DNA of 38,875 bases from the NCBI GenBank assembly GCA_910587085.1, contig CAJUMC010000011.1:13249-52123 (forward strand), written 5' to 3'. This document shows, one piece after another, positions 15,202-23,037 of the stretch (positions are counted from its first letter, which is position 1; every line of letters begins with the position of its first letter). The position numbers were made by a program, and so were the translations under genes. This DNA is from an uncultured Lachnospiraceae bacterium (GTDB lineage: Bacteria > Bacillota > Clostridia > Lachnospirales > Lachnospiraceae). The notes beneath the pieces were generated by a model that saw only the letters and a program-made list of their open reading frames with translations, searched no databases and was not told the DNA's origin.

Positions 15202-18174
15202 CTATTCTTCCGTTATGCCGAGTATCCCGCGCACATGCTCAATCGTCGGCACAATATACTCCTTCACGGTCTCTCCGTTGCTGATATAGCCAAATTCCTC
15301 CAGCTTGCGCTCCGTCTCCCGGTTGATGCGCTTCACCGCCGCGTCAAGCGTGCTGCGGATCTCCCTGCCGTCAATGGCCGACGCCACAAAGGCGTTGGAG
15401 AGCTCGCGCTCCAGCATGTAGGTGCCCGGGATGCGCGGCGCTTCCTGAATCCACTCGTTCTGCTCCAGGATCACACTCTTGTCCCGGCTTCTCCACGGAA
15501 GGTTTGCGAACGCCTCGCGGTTCGCCGTATTCCAGAGGTACTCGCTGCCGTAGGAGATCTGCAGCGTCTCGCCGTACTGCTCCTGAACGTCCGCCGAGGA
15601 CCACCATTTCATGAACTCCCAGGCCTGCGCCTCGCGCTCCGGCGTGGACTCAAACATAACCGTACCTTCCGCGCCCGCGGACGAGTAGCGCGCTACCGTG
15701 CCGTCCGCCTGCTCCACACCCGGCACCAGAGCGATCTCCCAGGAACTGGCAATCTCCGGGGCCGCGTTCAGAATCAGATTGTAGGTACCGAAATCCGCGA
15801 TCCCGATCGGCAGGTCGCCGTTGCGGAAATGCTGGTAAAAATTCGGGACATCCACCGGCATATTGTAGATGGTAAACAGCTCGACCAGCTCCGTAAAGCC
15901 CGTTACCGCCGCCTCGCTGTTGATCGCGGTATCGCCCGCATAAGTATCGTAAAGGCTCGCGCCGTACTGGAACAGAAGCGGCGTCGTGCCGTGGAAGTTC
16001 CGCATTCCTACCATGCCGGCGGTCGGATGGTAGAAATTAAGTCCTCTCATCTGAAGATCCGTCAGCATGCCCTTGACCTCTTCGATCGTATCCGGCACGG
16101 AAAGCCCGAGCTTCGCCATAATATCGCTGCGGTAGAACAGCACCCAGAAATTCATTGTCTCCGGCATGGAATAAATGCCGTCGCCGATCGTGGACGGAAC
16201 AAAAAGCGCCTCATTGTATCTTGCCGCCACCGAATTGAAATCGGAGAATTCCGTCAGATCCTTGAGTGCCCCGCGGATCGCCAGCTCATAAGGCTGCGCG
16301 TAATTGATTCCCGTAGCAATATCCGGCGCGTCGCCCGAGGCGTTCGCCAGCACAAGCTTGTTCTGATCCGGCATAAGCGACAGATCGACCTGGATGCCGG
16401 TGCGCGGCGTAAACTCTTCGTCAATCAGCTTCTGCATAATCTCAAGATGCTGCCTGGAACGGTTCACCCAGACCTGAAGATGATCCGGATCCGCGCTTGC
16501 CGTGGAATATGCCTGCGAAGTGAAAGAATAGATAAATCTCGTGATCGCGTACCAGATCCCCTTCCAGAAGCCCGTTTTTTCCGGAAGCCCGCTTTTTGCT
16601 CCCTCCTGGTAAAGATAGATGCTGTCAACGGAAATGCGGTTTCCGTTCAGCGAATCCGTGAGGTTTGCAAGATATTGATTGACCGAGTTGCGGCTGGTTG
16701 CCAGCTCGCCGATGCGGTACAGCAGCTCGTTGACGTTCTTCGCAAGGCTGCGCAGCTGATTGCCGGCCACATTCAGAGAGGAGAAGGCCGCGATTTTCTT
16801 TACATCCGGATTGAAGGTCTTCGCGTAGGCCATGATTTCATCCAGTTCGCCGGCCCAGCCCGTCAGCTGATCTTTGATGCCCGGAATATATTCCTCCAGC
16901 TTGAAGTCGCGGTATTTGTCCTTGTTAGTGCCGACTACTTTGGTGATTTCCAGAGACAGATTGTTCACATCGTTCATAATCTTGTCAATCTTTTCGAGCG
17001 ATTCACGGATCGGATCGACACTGATCGTTATGGAAATGGTGTGCAGGCCCGGCTCGAGAGAAACGCTCAGCATCTCTCCCGCATCGTCCTTTAAAGTCAG
17101 CATTTTATAATCCCTGCTGTAAGCAAAGCGGTAATTCTGAAACGCGGTATTTACGATCTGCCCGTCCACCGCAACATTCATAAAAACAGGGAAATCCGTT
17201 TTGTCGGACTGTTTGTAATTCAGCGCCACATAGTAGTTGCCGCCCTTCTTCGCCTCAAACTGGTAAGTGAGGGATTGTCCGGCATTTTTAAAGGAACCGC
17301 TGTCGATCGTGTTCAGCTCCTTTGATTTTACATTATAGGGAGAGACATTCGTGTTGTACTCGCAGGTTGCGCGGATCGCAGAATCGTTGCGCCAGGTCGG
17401 GTTTTCTGCCTGGATCTCTATGATTTCGTCGCCCTCCGCTTTCACGGAACCCGTATATTCGGGAATTGCCGGCTGCGGGCACAGATAAACGCTGCCGAGC
17501 ATCAGACGCCCCTCGGCGACCGTAAAGCTCAGCGTATTGCTGCCGGCCTCCAGCTGCACTCCCAGAGGCTGAGAATAGCGGTAGCTGGAAGGAAGAATGT
17601 ATTTGTTCTGCCACTCGCAGACCTTGTTCGGGATCGCCACGATCTGATTGCCGTAACGGTCGAAGGACGGCTCCTCTGCGTCCACCCAGAGATTTTCAAA
17701 TTTCAGGCTGCGCAGCTCGTAATACGGAAACTCTCCGTTCACCATCAGCGCTGCCTCCGCAGGAAGGATGGAATCCGCGCAGGAAACATAGTCGAAGCTG
17801 AGCCAGTACAAGCCGGCCTTCTCCACCTGGATGGTGAGCTCCGCCTCCTCGCCGATATCCGCCACGACAACCTCGCTGCTCTTGTCATAGCCGTAAGATT
17901 CGGTCGTCGTCTTCGCGGTGCCGGTGATCTCTATTTCGGGAACCGGGTACGCAATCCGATCACCCTTCCAGGCATCGTAAGTGAATTCTCTGCTGACCGC
18001 TGCATAGTTGTGCGTGATGCGCTCATCGGAATATGTAACGGCAGCCGGCCCCGAGCCTCCGCCCTGTCCCTCTGCGTCCGCAGCCTGCGCATACACGGAA
18101 GAATGATTACATGTAAAAAGCAATGCAACCGACAATGCAAGCGATATCGCCCTCAGCGGCTTTTTTCGAATCAT
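15202..18174 (-). CDS. Very large multi-domain extracellular solute-binding protein
   Basis: At 990 residues this is about twice the usual length of a CUT1 binding protein. A Sec signal covers residues 1-31. Two beta-sandwich-like regions follow (about 40-250 and 255-390), resembling carbohydrate-binding modules, then a helical stretch (about 395-500). The family-1 binding domain fills roughly residues 550-980, with SLMPDQNKLVLANASGDAPD and a Trp-rich C-terminal lobe. No proper lipobox is seen (LFTC is a poor match), so anchoring is unclear. The start at 18174 has GGGAGG upstream and begins the signal peptide; an ATG at 18207 adds 11 unlikely residues. It is the first gene of the operon, 77 bases after a strong promoter. 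Extra sugar-binding modules suggest capture of polymeric or long substrates. Confidence 0.85.
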   Translation of the reverse strand: MIRKKPLRAISLALSVALLFTCNHSSVYAQAADAEGQGGGSGPAAVTYSDERITHNYAAVSREFTYDAWKGDRIAYPVPEIEITGTAKTTTESYGYDKSSEVVVADIGEEAELTIQVEKAGLYWLSFDYVSCADSILPAEAALMVNGEFPYYELRSLKFENLWVDAEEPSFDRYGNQIVAIPNKVCEWQNKYILPSSYRYSQPLGVQLEAGSNTLSFTVAEGRLMLGSVYLCPQPAIPEYTGSVKAEGDEIIEIQAENPTWRNDSAIRATCEYNTNVSPYNVKSKELNTIDSGSFKNAGQSLTYQFEAKKGGNYYVALNYKQSDKTDFPVFMNVAVDGQIVNTAFQNYRFAYSRDYKMLTLKDDAGEMLSVSLEPGLHTISITISVDPIRESLEKIDKIMNDVNNLSLEITKVVGTNKDKYRDFKLEEYIPGIKDQLTGWAGELDEIMAYAKTFNPDVKKIAAFSSLNVAGNQLRSLAKNVNELLYRIGELATSRNSVNQYLANLTDSLNGNRISVDSIYLYQEGAKSGLPEKTGFWKGIWYAITRFIYSFTSQAYSTASADPDHLQVWVNRSRQHLEIMQKLIDEEFTPRTGIQVDLSLMPDQNKLVLANASGDAPDIATGINYAQPYELAIRGALKDLTEFSDFNSVAARYNEALFVPSTIGDGIYSMPETMNFWVLFYRSDIMAKLGLSVPDTIEEVKGMLTDLQMRGLNFYHPTAGMVGMRNFHGTTPLLFQYGASLYDTYAGDTAINSEAAVTGFTELVELFTIYNMPVDVPNFYQHFRNGDLPIGIADFGTYNLILNAAPEIASSWEIALVPGVEQADGTVARYSSAGAEGTVMFESTPEREAQAWEFMKWWSSADVQEQYGETLQISYGSEYLWNTANREAFANLPWRSRDKSVILEQNEWIQEAPRIPGTYMLERELSNAFVASAIDGREIRSTLDAAVKRINRETERKLEEFGYISNGETVKEYIVPTIEHVRGILGITEE

Positions 18175-18221
18175 CTCTACATTCCTCCCTGCTTGTTTTT
18201 CAGCCACCGTTTCGGTGTCAA

Positions 18222-18248
18222 TCTAAATTATTTTTAAAAACTCTAAAC
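18222..18248. promoter_or_regulatory. Candidate operator half-sites at the transport-operon promoter
   Basis: TCTAAAT (18222-18228) and CTCTAAAC (18241-18248) are direct half-sites about 20 bp apart, just downstream of the predicted transcription start near 18251. The same CTCTAAAT/ATTTAGAG half-site forms an inverted pair at the GH43 promoter (20617-20654). Their position suggests repression by the divergent ArsR-type regulator. That link is inference. Confidence 0.45.
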
Positions 18249-18257
18249 TATAAGAAT

Positions 18258-18286
18258 ATTATATATAAGAATTAGCAAATAGTCAA
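18258..18286 (-). promoter_or_regulatory. Strong promoter of the transport operon
   Basis: TTGACT (18286-18281) and perfect TATAAT (18263-18258) stand exactly 17 bp apart on the minus strand. Transcription should start near 18251, giving a 77-base leader before the ATG at 18174. Confidence 0.85.
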
Positions 18287-18381
18287 TAACCAAATATATA
18301 AACTTTGTGCATATTCAACAATCGAAATTTGATTTTTTTAGCTTTTCCTGAAAATTCGCACGGAATCTCGTAATTACCATC

Positions 18382-18409
18382 TTGATTTCCTGCCCCGATT
18401 TGATATAAT
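18382..18409 (+). promoter_or_regulatory. Promoter of the ArsR-type regulator gene
   Basis: TTGATT (18382-18387) and TATAAT (18404-18409) are 16 bp apart on the plus strand, divergent from the transport-operon promoter about 100 bp away. The leader is about 105 bases. Confidence 0.7.
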
Positions 18410-18423
18410 ATTTGGTAAGCAGA

Positions 18424-18464
18424 TTCCGTTATCCCGCGGCAGCAAACACGGGATAATACCGGAA
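18424..18464 (+). other. Stem-loop in the regulator 5' leader
   Basis: TTCCG-TTATCCCG pairs with CGGGATAA-(TAC)-CGGAA, giving 13 pairs, a 3-base bulge and a 12-base loop. It starts just after the predicted transcription start. As DNA it is also an inverted repeat, so a protein-binding site is equally possible. Confidence 0.45.
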
Positions 18465-18521
18465 GGAAGCAACAAAATCAAGATTTGCTTTTACATAGGA
18501 AATACAGGAAAGGGATGCCAC

Positions 18522-19466
18522 ATGCTACACATTACTTCACTGGAGGACGGGCTGGAGCTTTTCAAGGCCCTCGGCTCCGAAATCCGCGTCTCCATTATCC
18601 GGCAGCTTCTCGCCAACAAGGGAATGAATATGAACGAGCTGGCGGCGAGCTTAAATATCACCAACGGAGCTCTGACAAGCCACATAAAGCGCCTGGAGGA
18701 CTGCGGCATTATCTCCGTCTCCAACGAGTCCACGGGCCACGGCAACGAAAAGCGTTGCTCCGTGCATCTCGATAAAATTCTTATCGAAGTGGAGCCGGAG
18801 AGCGCTTATAAAAACATTTACGAAACGGATATCAAGGTCGGCCAGTATTCCGACTACCAGGTCTGCCCGACCTGCGGGCTCGCCACAAGCGAAGCCCTGA
18901 TCGGCGAGGTGGACAGCACGCGCTATTTTTCGCATCCGGATCGGATGAAAGCCAATATCCTCTGGTTCTCGCGGGGTTTTGTAGAATACATTATTCCCAA
19001 TTTCATCCCGACCTCCCAGAAGATCGACCAGATCATGATTTCCGTCGAGCTCTGCTCCGAGGCGCCAGGCAGCAACAGCGTATGGCCGTCCGACATCCAT
19101 TTTTACCTTAACAGCACCTGCCTCGGCTACTGGACCAGCCCGGGCGATTTCGGCGACGAGCGCGGGCTTTTTACGCCGAACTGGTGGTTCCGCAACTGGA
19201 ATCAGTACGGCATGCTCAAACTTATCGTTATCAACAACCAGGGCACCTTTATCGACGGCCTGAAGATTTCCGATGTCTCTTTAAAGCAGATGAAGCTGGA
19301 TTACCGCAGCCCGCTGAAACTGAAATTCGCCGTGCCTGAGGACTGTGCTCATGTGGGCGGCCTCACGATTTTCGGCAGCGGCTTCGGCAATTACAACCAG
19401 GATATCAAGGTCAGCATCAATTACAGTCCGATGAATGCCGATAATTCCGACGCTTCCGAGCCGTAG
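18522..19466 (+). CDS. ArsR-type HTH regulator fused to a beta-rich C-terminal sensor domain
   Basis: The 314-residue protein has an N-terminal winged helix of the ArsR type (about residues 5-85): LFKALGSEIRVSIIRQL, then NMNELAASLNITNGALTSH as the recognition region and a wing. A CPTCG pair of cysteines at about 112-115 joins it to a C-terminal beta-sandwich-like domain rich in Trp, Tyr and Asn (about 120-305), which looks like a carbohydrate-binding jelly roll. Metal-sensing ArsR sites are not evident, so a sugar signal is more likely. The gene is divergent from the transport operon and convergent with a GH43 gene, so it is probably their local regulator. The start has AGGAAAGGGA upstream. 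Whether it represses or activates is unknown. Confidence 0.82.
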   Translation: MLHITSLEDGLELFKALGSEIRVSIIRQLLANKGMNMNELAASLNITNGALTSHIKRLEDCGIISVSNESTGHGNEKRCSVHLDKILIEVEPESAYKNIYETDIKVGQYSDYQVCPTCGLATSEALIGEVDSTRYFSHPDRMKANILWFSRGFVEYIIPNFIPTSQKIDQIMISVELCSEAPGSNSVWPSDIHFYLNSTCLGYWTSPGDFGDERGLFTPNWWFRNWNQYGMLKLIVINNQGTFIDGLKISDVSLKQMKLDYRSPLKLKFAVPEDCAHVGGLTIFGSGFGNYNQDIKVSINYSPMNADNSDASEP

Positions 19467-19483
19467 TGCGCCGGGGATAAAAC

Positions 19484-19534
19484 AGAAAGAGCCGCGGGGA
19501 AGCACTGATAAAATGCTTTCCCGCGGCTCTTTCT
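19484..19534. terminator. Bidirectional terminator between convergent genes
   Basis: A 21-bp stem (AGAAAGAGCCGCGGG plus GAAGCA, with one G-U pair) closes a 9-base loop. It lies between the regulator stop (19466) and the GH43 stop (19547) and has A/T-rich arms on both sides, so it can end both transcripts. Confidence 0.85.
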
Positions 19535-19546
19535 GCTGCCCGCCGC

Positions 19547-20509
19547 CTATCTGTTTTTCTGATACGCAAAACGAGGCGTTCCGTCCGCATTCCATTCCAC
19601 CTCGAGCAGCATCGCATGGCGGTTCGGATCGTAAAGCGGATCTCCGACAATCTCTTCATACTGGCGCGCATGGAAAATCATCATATCCTTCGAACCGTCC
19701 TCCGACTTCACAAAGCTGTTGTGCCCCGGCCCGTAGACGCCCTTCTCCCGGTCCGTCTGCAGCACCGGCAGCCGCGATTTGCTCCAGGAATGCGGATCGA
19801 GCAGATCATCCTCCTCCGAGGCCGTCAGCATGCCGACGCAGTAGCACGCGCCCGTCGCGCTCGCCGAATAGGTCATAAACAGCTTTCCGTCATGCTTTAA
19901 CACCGCAGGTCCCTCTGCTACCCAGAAGCCGATCCGTTCCCAGTCGTAGTCCGGCGTCACAAGCAGCACCTGAACGGTCTTTAATTTCGTCGGGCTTTCA
20001 AGCTCGGCAATATACAGATTTGAAATCTGCTTTCCGACGCCAACCTTCTCCGCCCAGATCATGTAATGCTTTCCCTTGTTTTCAAAAACCGTCGCATCCA
20101 GGGAGAATGCACGGAACGAAAATTCATCCTCGTCCGCGCACTGCATCGGGCCGCACTCCTCCCAGGCATCGCTCATCGGATCCTCTCCCGTGCAATGCAG
20201 TACGTAAGGGCGGATTGCCCAGATATCCTCCGCTCTGCCCGCGGCAAAATAGATATACCAGCCGCCGTCCAGAAAGTGGATCTCCGGAGCCCAGATATGC
20301 TTGCTCATCTCCCCGGACCCGTGCATGGTCCAGACTGTCTTCTCCTGCGCATCGGCCAGTCCCCGGATAGAATCCGCCCGGCGCAGGACAATCCGGTCGT
20401 ACGTCGGCACAGAGGCGGTAAAATAATACGAACCGTCCTCCGCCTTCATCATATAAGGGTCAGCCCTCTGCTGAATCAGCGGCTTGTTGTATTCTGTTTC
20501 TTTTACCAT
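19547..20509 (-). CDS. GH43 family exo-alpha-1,5-L-arabinofuranosidase-like enzyme
   Basis: The 320-residue protein is a single beta-propeller GH43 domain. Its N-terminal segment (RADPYMMK, YYFTASVPTYDRIVLRR) strongly recalls the Streptomyces exo-1,5-arabinofuranosidase branch (subfamily 26, from memory). Likely catalytic residues are the Asp of RADPY, the Asp of SLDATVFE and the Glu of WVAEGPAVL. There is no signal peptide, so it should trim imported arabino-oligosaccharides from the non-reducing end inside the cell. The start at 20509 has GGAAGGGGAAGGG upstream. It has its own promoter carrying an inverted pair of CTCTAAAT half-sites, linking it to the transport operon. Confidence 0.88.
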   Translation of the reverse strand: MVKETEYNKPLIQQRADPYMMKAEDGSYYFTASVPTYDRIVLRRADSIRGLADAQEKTVWTMHGSGEMSKHIWAPEIHFLDGGWYIYFAAGRAEDIWAIRPYVLHCTGEDPMSDAWEECGPMQCADEDEFSFRAFSLDATVFENKGKHYMIWAEKVGVGKQISNLYIAELESPTKLKTVQVLLVTPDYDWERIGFWVAEGPAVLKHDGKLFMTYSASATGACYCVGMLTASEEDDLLDPHSWSKSRLPVLQTDREKGVYGPGHNSFVKSEDGSKDMMIFHARQYEEIVGDPLYDPNRHAMLLEVEWNADGTPRFAYQKNR

Positions 20510-20616
20510 TTCCCTTCCCCTTCCTTCTGTTTTTTCTAAAATACGGACTCCGTTTTCGTCAATTTTATTATTTTGAAACGGAATACGAATCCTTTCTTGT
20601 TTAAAACAGCGATATT

Positions 20617-20654
20617 ATTTAGAGTTATCTATAATATATTAGATTTCTCTAAAT
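20617..20654. promoter_or_regulatory. Candidate operator: inverted ATTTAGAG / CTCTAAAT pair
   Basis: Perfect 8-bp arms at 20617-20624 and 20647-20654 lie 30 bp apart centre to centre, about three helical turns. One arm falls in the -35/-10 spacer and the other just after the predicted start of transcription, a classic layout for repression. The half-site recurs at 18241-18248. Confidence 0.55.
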
Positions 20655-20661
20655 AAATCAA
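20633..20661 (-). promoter_or_regulatory. Promoter of the exo-arabinofuranosidase gene
   Basis: TTGATT (20661-20656) and TATATT (20638-20633) are 17 bp apart on the minus strand. The leader is about 117 bases. Confidence 0.7.
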
Positions 20662-20787
20662 GAGAAAGTGCGAAGAAATTTGAAAATTCGAAAATATGGA
20701 TCGGGAAGAAAAAACTCCCTGTCAGCTTTCCCATCATCCTGCCGCGCACCCGTCCACTTTGCTGGCAGGTTCATTTACGCATAAAGA

Positions 20788-20818
20788 CGCCCGCGGCAGG
20801 AAAATCCCGCCGCGGGCG
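20788..20818 (-). terminator. Hairpin after the 52-residue-repeat gene
   Basis: A perfect 10-bp GC-rich stem (CGCCCGCGGC and complement) with an AGG/CCC inner extension lies 109 bases after the stop at 20927. The minus-strand tail (TCTTTATG) is only weakly U-rich, so termination is likely but not certain. The rest of 20662-20926 shows no gene. Confidence 0.55.
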
Positions 20819-20926
20819 CTGCTGTCTGATAAATGAGTTTCCGGCTTCCGGCTCCCGGTTCTCTGCTCCCTGCTTCCGCAGGCAGCCCAGGTCACTTTCA
20901 ACTATAGGAAAGAGGGATTATCCGCC

Positions 20927-21967
20927 TTATTCCACGGCTTCCGGCCGCGTCCAGCGCACGGTCCGATCGTCATCCGGCGAAATCTCAGTCTCCCATGGCC
21001 AAGGTAACTCTGTCCCTGCAGGCAGCCACCTCACGGTAAGATCAGAAAAGGAATAACTGTCCGCCTTCTCGATCGGCAGGATAATTTTCCCGTCTTTCGG
21101 CCCCGTCCACCGCACGGTCCGATCGTCATCCGGCGAAATCTCAGTCTCCCATGGCCAGGCTAACTTTGTCCCCTCAGGCAGCCACCGCACAGTAAGATCG
21201 GAAGTGGAAGAATTCTCCGGCTTCTTTGTTGACAGGATAATTTCCCCGCCTTCCGGCTGCATCCAGCGCATGATCCAATCATTATCCGGCGAAATCTCAT
21301 TCTCCCATGGCTGGGCTAACTCTGTCCCCTCCGGCAGCCACCTCGCGGTCAGATCGGAAGTGGAGGAATTTGCTGTCTTGTTTACCGGCAGGATAATTTC
21401 CCCGCCTTCCGGCTGCGCCCCTTCATTCATCAAAAAAACTTCTTGTGCAAAACCCGACACAACACCATTTACAGAACAAATCGAAACCATTTTATACCAA
21501 TGCGTTGGTATTCCATCAGGATTGACAATCCTAAAATAGCTTACAACCTGCTGTGTTCCATCATTATTTGTCGTTATCGTATCCCCGCCGCTTACAACGC
21601 TGTATCCGTTAAGCAGCCCACTATAGCTGATAATACAATTAGTTAATGAAGATGATATTCCAGGCGCATAATTCCAATCCGTATGTTGCGAAACTACGAC
21701 CACTATTTTTGTATTATCTTCATTCCAAATTCTTATACTATAAGTATACTCCGTTGTTTCATTCGGCTTTAATGGATCTATTTCATCCGTCTTATCCATC
21801 ATGTAGGCAGATGAAAAAATGATTTCAGCTGCATCTTTCCCTGCCACAAATGCAAGTTCATCCCCTGACCACTCTGTTTTCAGCTCCGCCGCTTTTGTTC
21901 TGCTTTCCGGAACCAGAGAAATACATAAAATTGCAGCAAACATAATACAGATTATTCGCTCTTTCAT
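20927..21967 (-). CDS. Secreted protein with three 52-residue tandem repeats
   Basis: The 346-residue protein has a Sec signal peptide (about residues 1-26) and a beta-rich middle domain (30-180). Its C-terminus consists of three back-to-back 52-residue repeats (186-237, 238-289, 290-341). Each repeat carries GGEIILP, SDLTVRWLPEGTELAWPWE and EISPDDDRTVRW, with several invariant Trp and Pro residues. No sorting signal or lipobox is seen. The start has AAGGAG at the right distance. I do not recognise the family. The Trp-rich repeats suggest binding to carbohydrate or cell wall, but this is a guess. It lies between two arabinan-enzyme genes with its own leader and may or may not belong to that pathway. 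Confidence 0.75.
   Translation of the reverse strand: MKERIICIMFAAILCISLVPESRTKAAELKTEWSGDELAFVAGKDAAEIIFSSAYMMDKTDEIDPLKPNETTEYTYSIRIWNEDNTKIVVVVSQHTDWNYAPGISSSLTNCIISYSGLLNGYSVVSGGDTITTNNDGTQQVVSYFRIVNPDGIPTHWYKMVSICSVNGVVSGFAQEVFLMNEGAQPEGGEIILPVNKTANSSTSDLTARWLPEGTELAQPWENEISPDNDWIMRWMQPEGGEIILSTKKPENSSTSDLTVRWLPEGTKLAWPWETEISPDDDRTVRWTGPKDGKIILPIEKADSYSFSDLTVRWLPAGTELPWPWETEISPDDDRTVRWTRPEAVE
20945..21412. repeat. Three tandem 156-bp repeats
   Basis: The array encodes the three 52-residue repeats of the secreted protein. The two copies nearest the 3' end of the gene share long identical stretches (for example 20966-20998 and 21122-21154), so duplication or gene conversion was recent; the first copy is more diverged. 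Confidence 0.88.
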
Positions 21968-22361
21968 AATCTTTCTCCTTCAATATGGCAGCATCAACTC
22001 TGTACGCTTAAAATCATCTTTTCCCCACGCATATCCAAAGGTTTTTAAAAATAAAAATCTTCCCCCTTTCTTAGCCCAGGCCGCTGAAATCTTACCTTAA
22101 AATCCAGCCCAAACCATGACAAACACGAGGGCAGGCGCGTGTTCTTCGGGCAGAACCCTCATGAAAATCCAGTCTTAACAAAATCTTAACCAGCAAACTA
22201 TAATTTAGAAGCATGAAAGAAAATTATGATTTTTATCGTTTGTTTGATACTGCATTTCAATTTGTTACTGAAAATATTTTATCATAGCCTTTTTTATTTG
22301 TCCATATTTTTTTAGAAATTTTTTCCACGCGCAAAGTCCGGGCGTACGTCTGCAAGCCCCC
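21968..22361. other. Intergenic region, A+T-rich
   Basis: This stretch contains the ribosome site of the repeat-protein gene and, on the plus strand at 22177-22205, TTAACA and TATAAT 18 bp apart. A 24-codon frame starting ATGAAAGAAAATTATGAT follows at 22214, but it has no ribosome site. I see no supported gene. Confidence 0.4.
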
Positions 22362-22592
22362 CTATTTCCTGCCGCAAATCCGTCCGACAATGCGCACAAT
22401 CATTACGACCGTCGCCGCAGCCAGGGCATAGACGGCGATGTTTTTCAGCGTCCACTGCATCGCCGGAATAAAGCGGTACAGCAGAAAATGTACGATCAGC
22501 AGCATCACAAAACAGTATGCATAATATAAAACATAGACGAAGAGGTTCCAGACAACTTCCTTCACAAGATCCATCGGTTTATATTTTTCCAT
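22362..22592 (-). CDS. Small two-helix membrane protein
   Basis: The 76-residue protein has two membrane helices (about residues 13-40 and 52-71) with basic residues at the C-terminus. The start at 22592 is picked because GGGAGG stands just upstream and the preceding reading frame is Arg/Gly-rich noise. A clear promoter lies at 22769-22741 with a 140-base leader. I do not recognise the family. Proteins of this size and shape can be subunits or regulators of membrane complexes; nothing in the context decides. Confidence 0.65.
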   Translation of the reverse strand: MEKYKPMDLVKEVVWNLFVYVLYYAYCFVMLLIVHFLLYRFIPAMQWTLKNIAVYALAAATVVMIVRIVGRICGRK

Positions 22593-22734
22593 CTTATCCT
22601 CCCATCCGGGCTTTCCTCCCGGAAAAGCCCTGCTGTTGCTAACCTCCGGCCTGTCCGCGCCGTATTCCCGCGTCGCCCTCCGCCGGATAGTCCCTTCCCG
22701 GAAATTGCGCTCTCCGGGTATTTGATTGTTCCGT
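22593..22734 (-). other. GC-rich structured 5' leader of the small membrane protein
   Basis: The minus-strand leader can fold into at least two stem-loops. The first pairs CCCGGA (22718-22713) with TCCGGG (22702-22697). The second pairs GGGCTTT (22630-22624) with AAAGCCC (22614-22608), directly before the ribosome site. It matches no riboswitch class that I could recall. A regulatory RNA role is possible. Confidence 0.4.
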
Positions 22735-22740
22735 TGTAAC

Positions 22741-22769
22741 AGTATATCAGATACGGAAAACCTTTTCAA
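22741..22769 (-). promoter_or_regulatory. Promoter of the small membrane protein gene
   Basis: TTGAAA (22769-22764) and TATACT (22746-22741) are 17 bp apart, and the -10 is preceded by TGA as an extended -10. Confidence 0.7.
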
Positions 22770-23037
22770 TGAACATGTTTTCAATTCAATTTTCTTTCGT
22801 CCCTGTCCGGCGGCAGACGACACCGGCAGAAAAGCGGCTCTCACAGCAGGATTTCTAAAAAGTTGGACAGCCGTTTTTCCGGCAGCGGACTATGGAGAAT
22901 ATTTCCATATATTGAGTGGCCGGTTCCGGGAAGCGGTTTCGGGAAAACCATGCCAGATAAGCTTATTGCTCCGGCCGTTTCCGCAGCCGGGGCTCAAAAC
23001 TCTTTTCAGAAAAATCGGAAACTTAAACATGCCGTAC

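Noticed and set aside
15148..17094. Plus-strand 648-codon frame opposite the large binding protein
   Set aside because: Shadow with skewed Arg/His/Leu composition and no supporting signals.
18522..19466. Metal-sensing role for the ArsR-type regulator
   Set aside because: No typical metal-site cysteine pair in the recognition helix, and the gene context is sugar use. The CPTCG pair lies outside the HTH and could be structural.
22177..22288. Plus-strand promoter-like pair followed by a 24-codon frame
   Set aside because: There is no ribosome site, the -35 is poor and the peptide has no recognisable features; likely chance in A+T-rich DNA.
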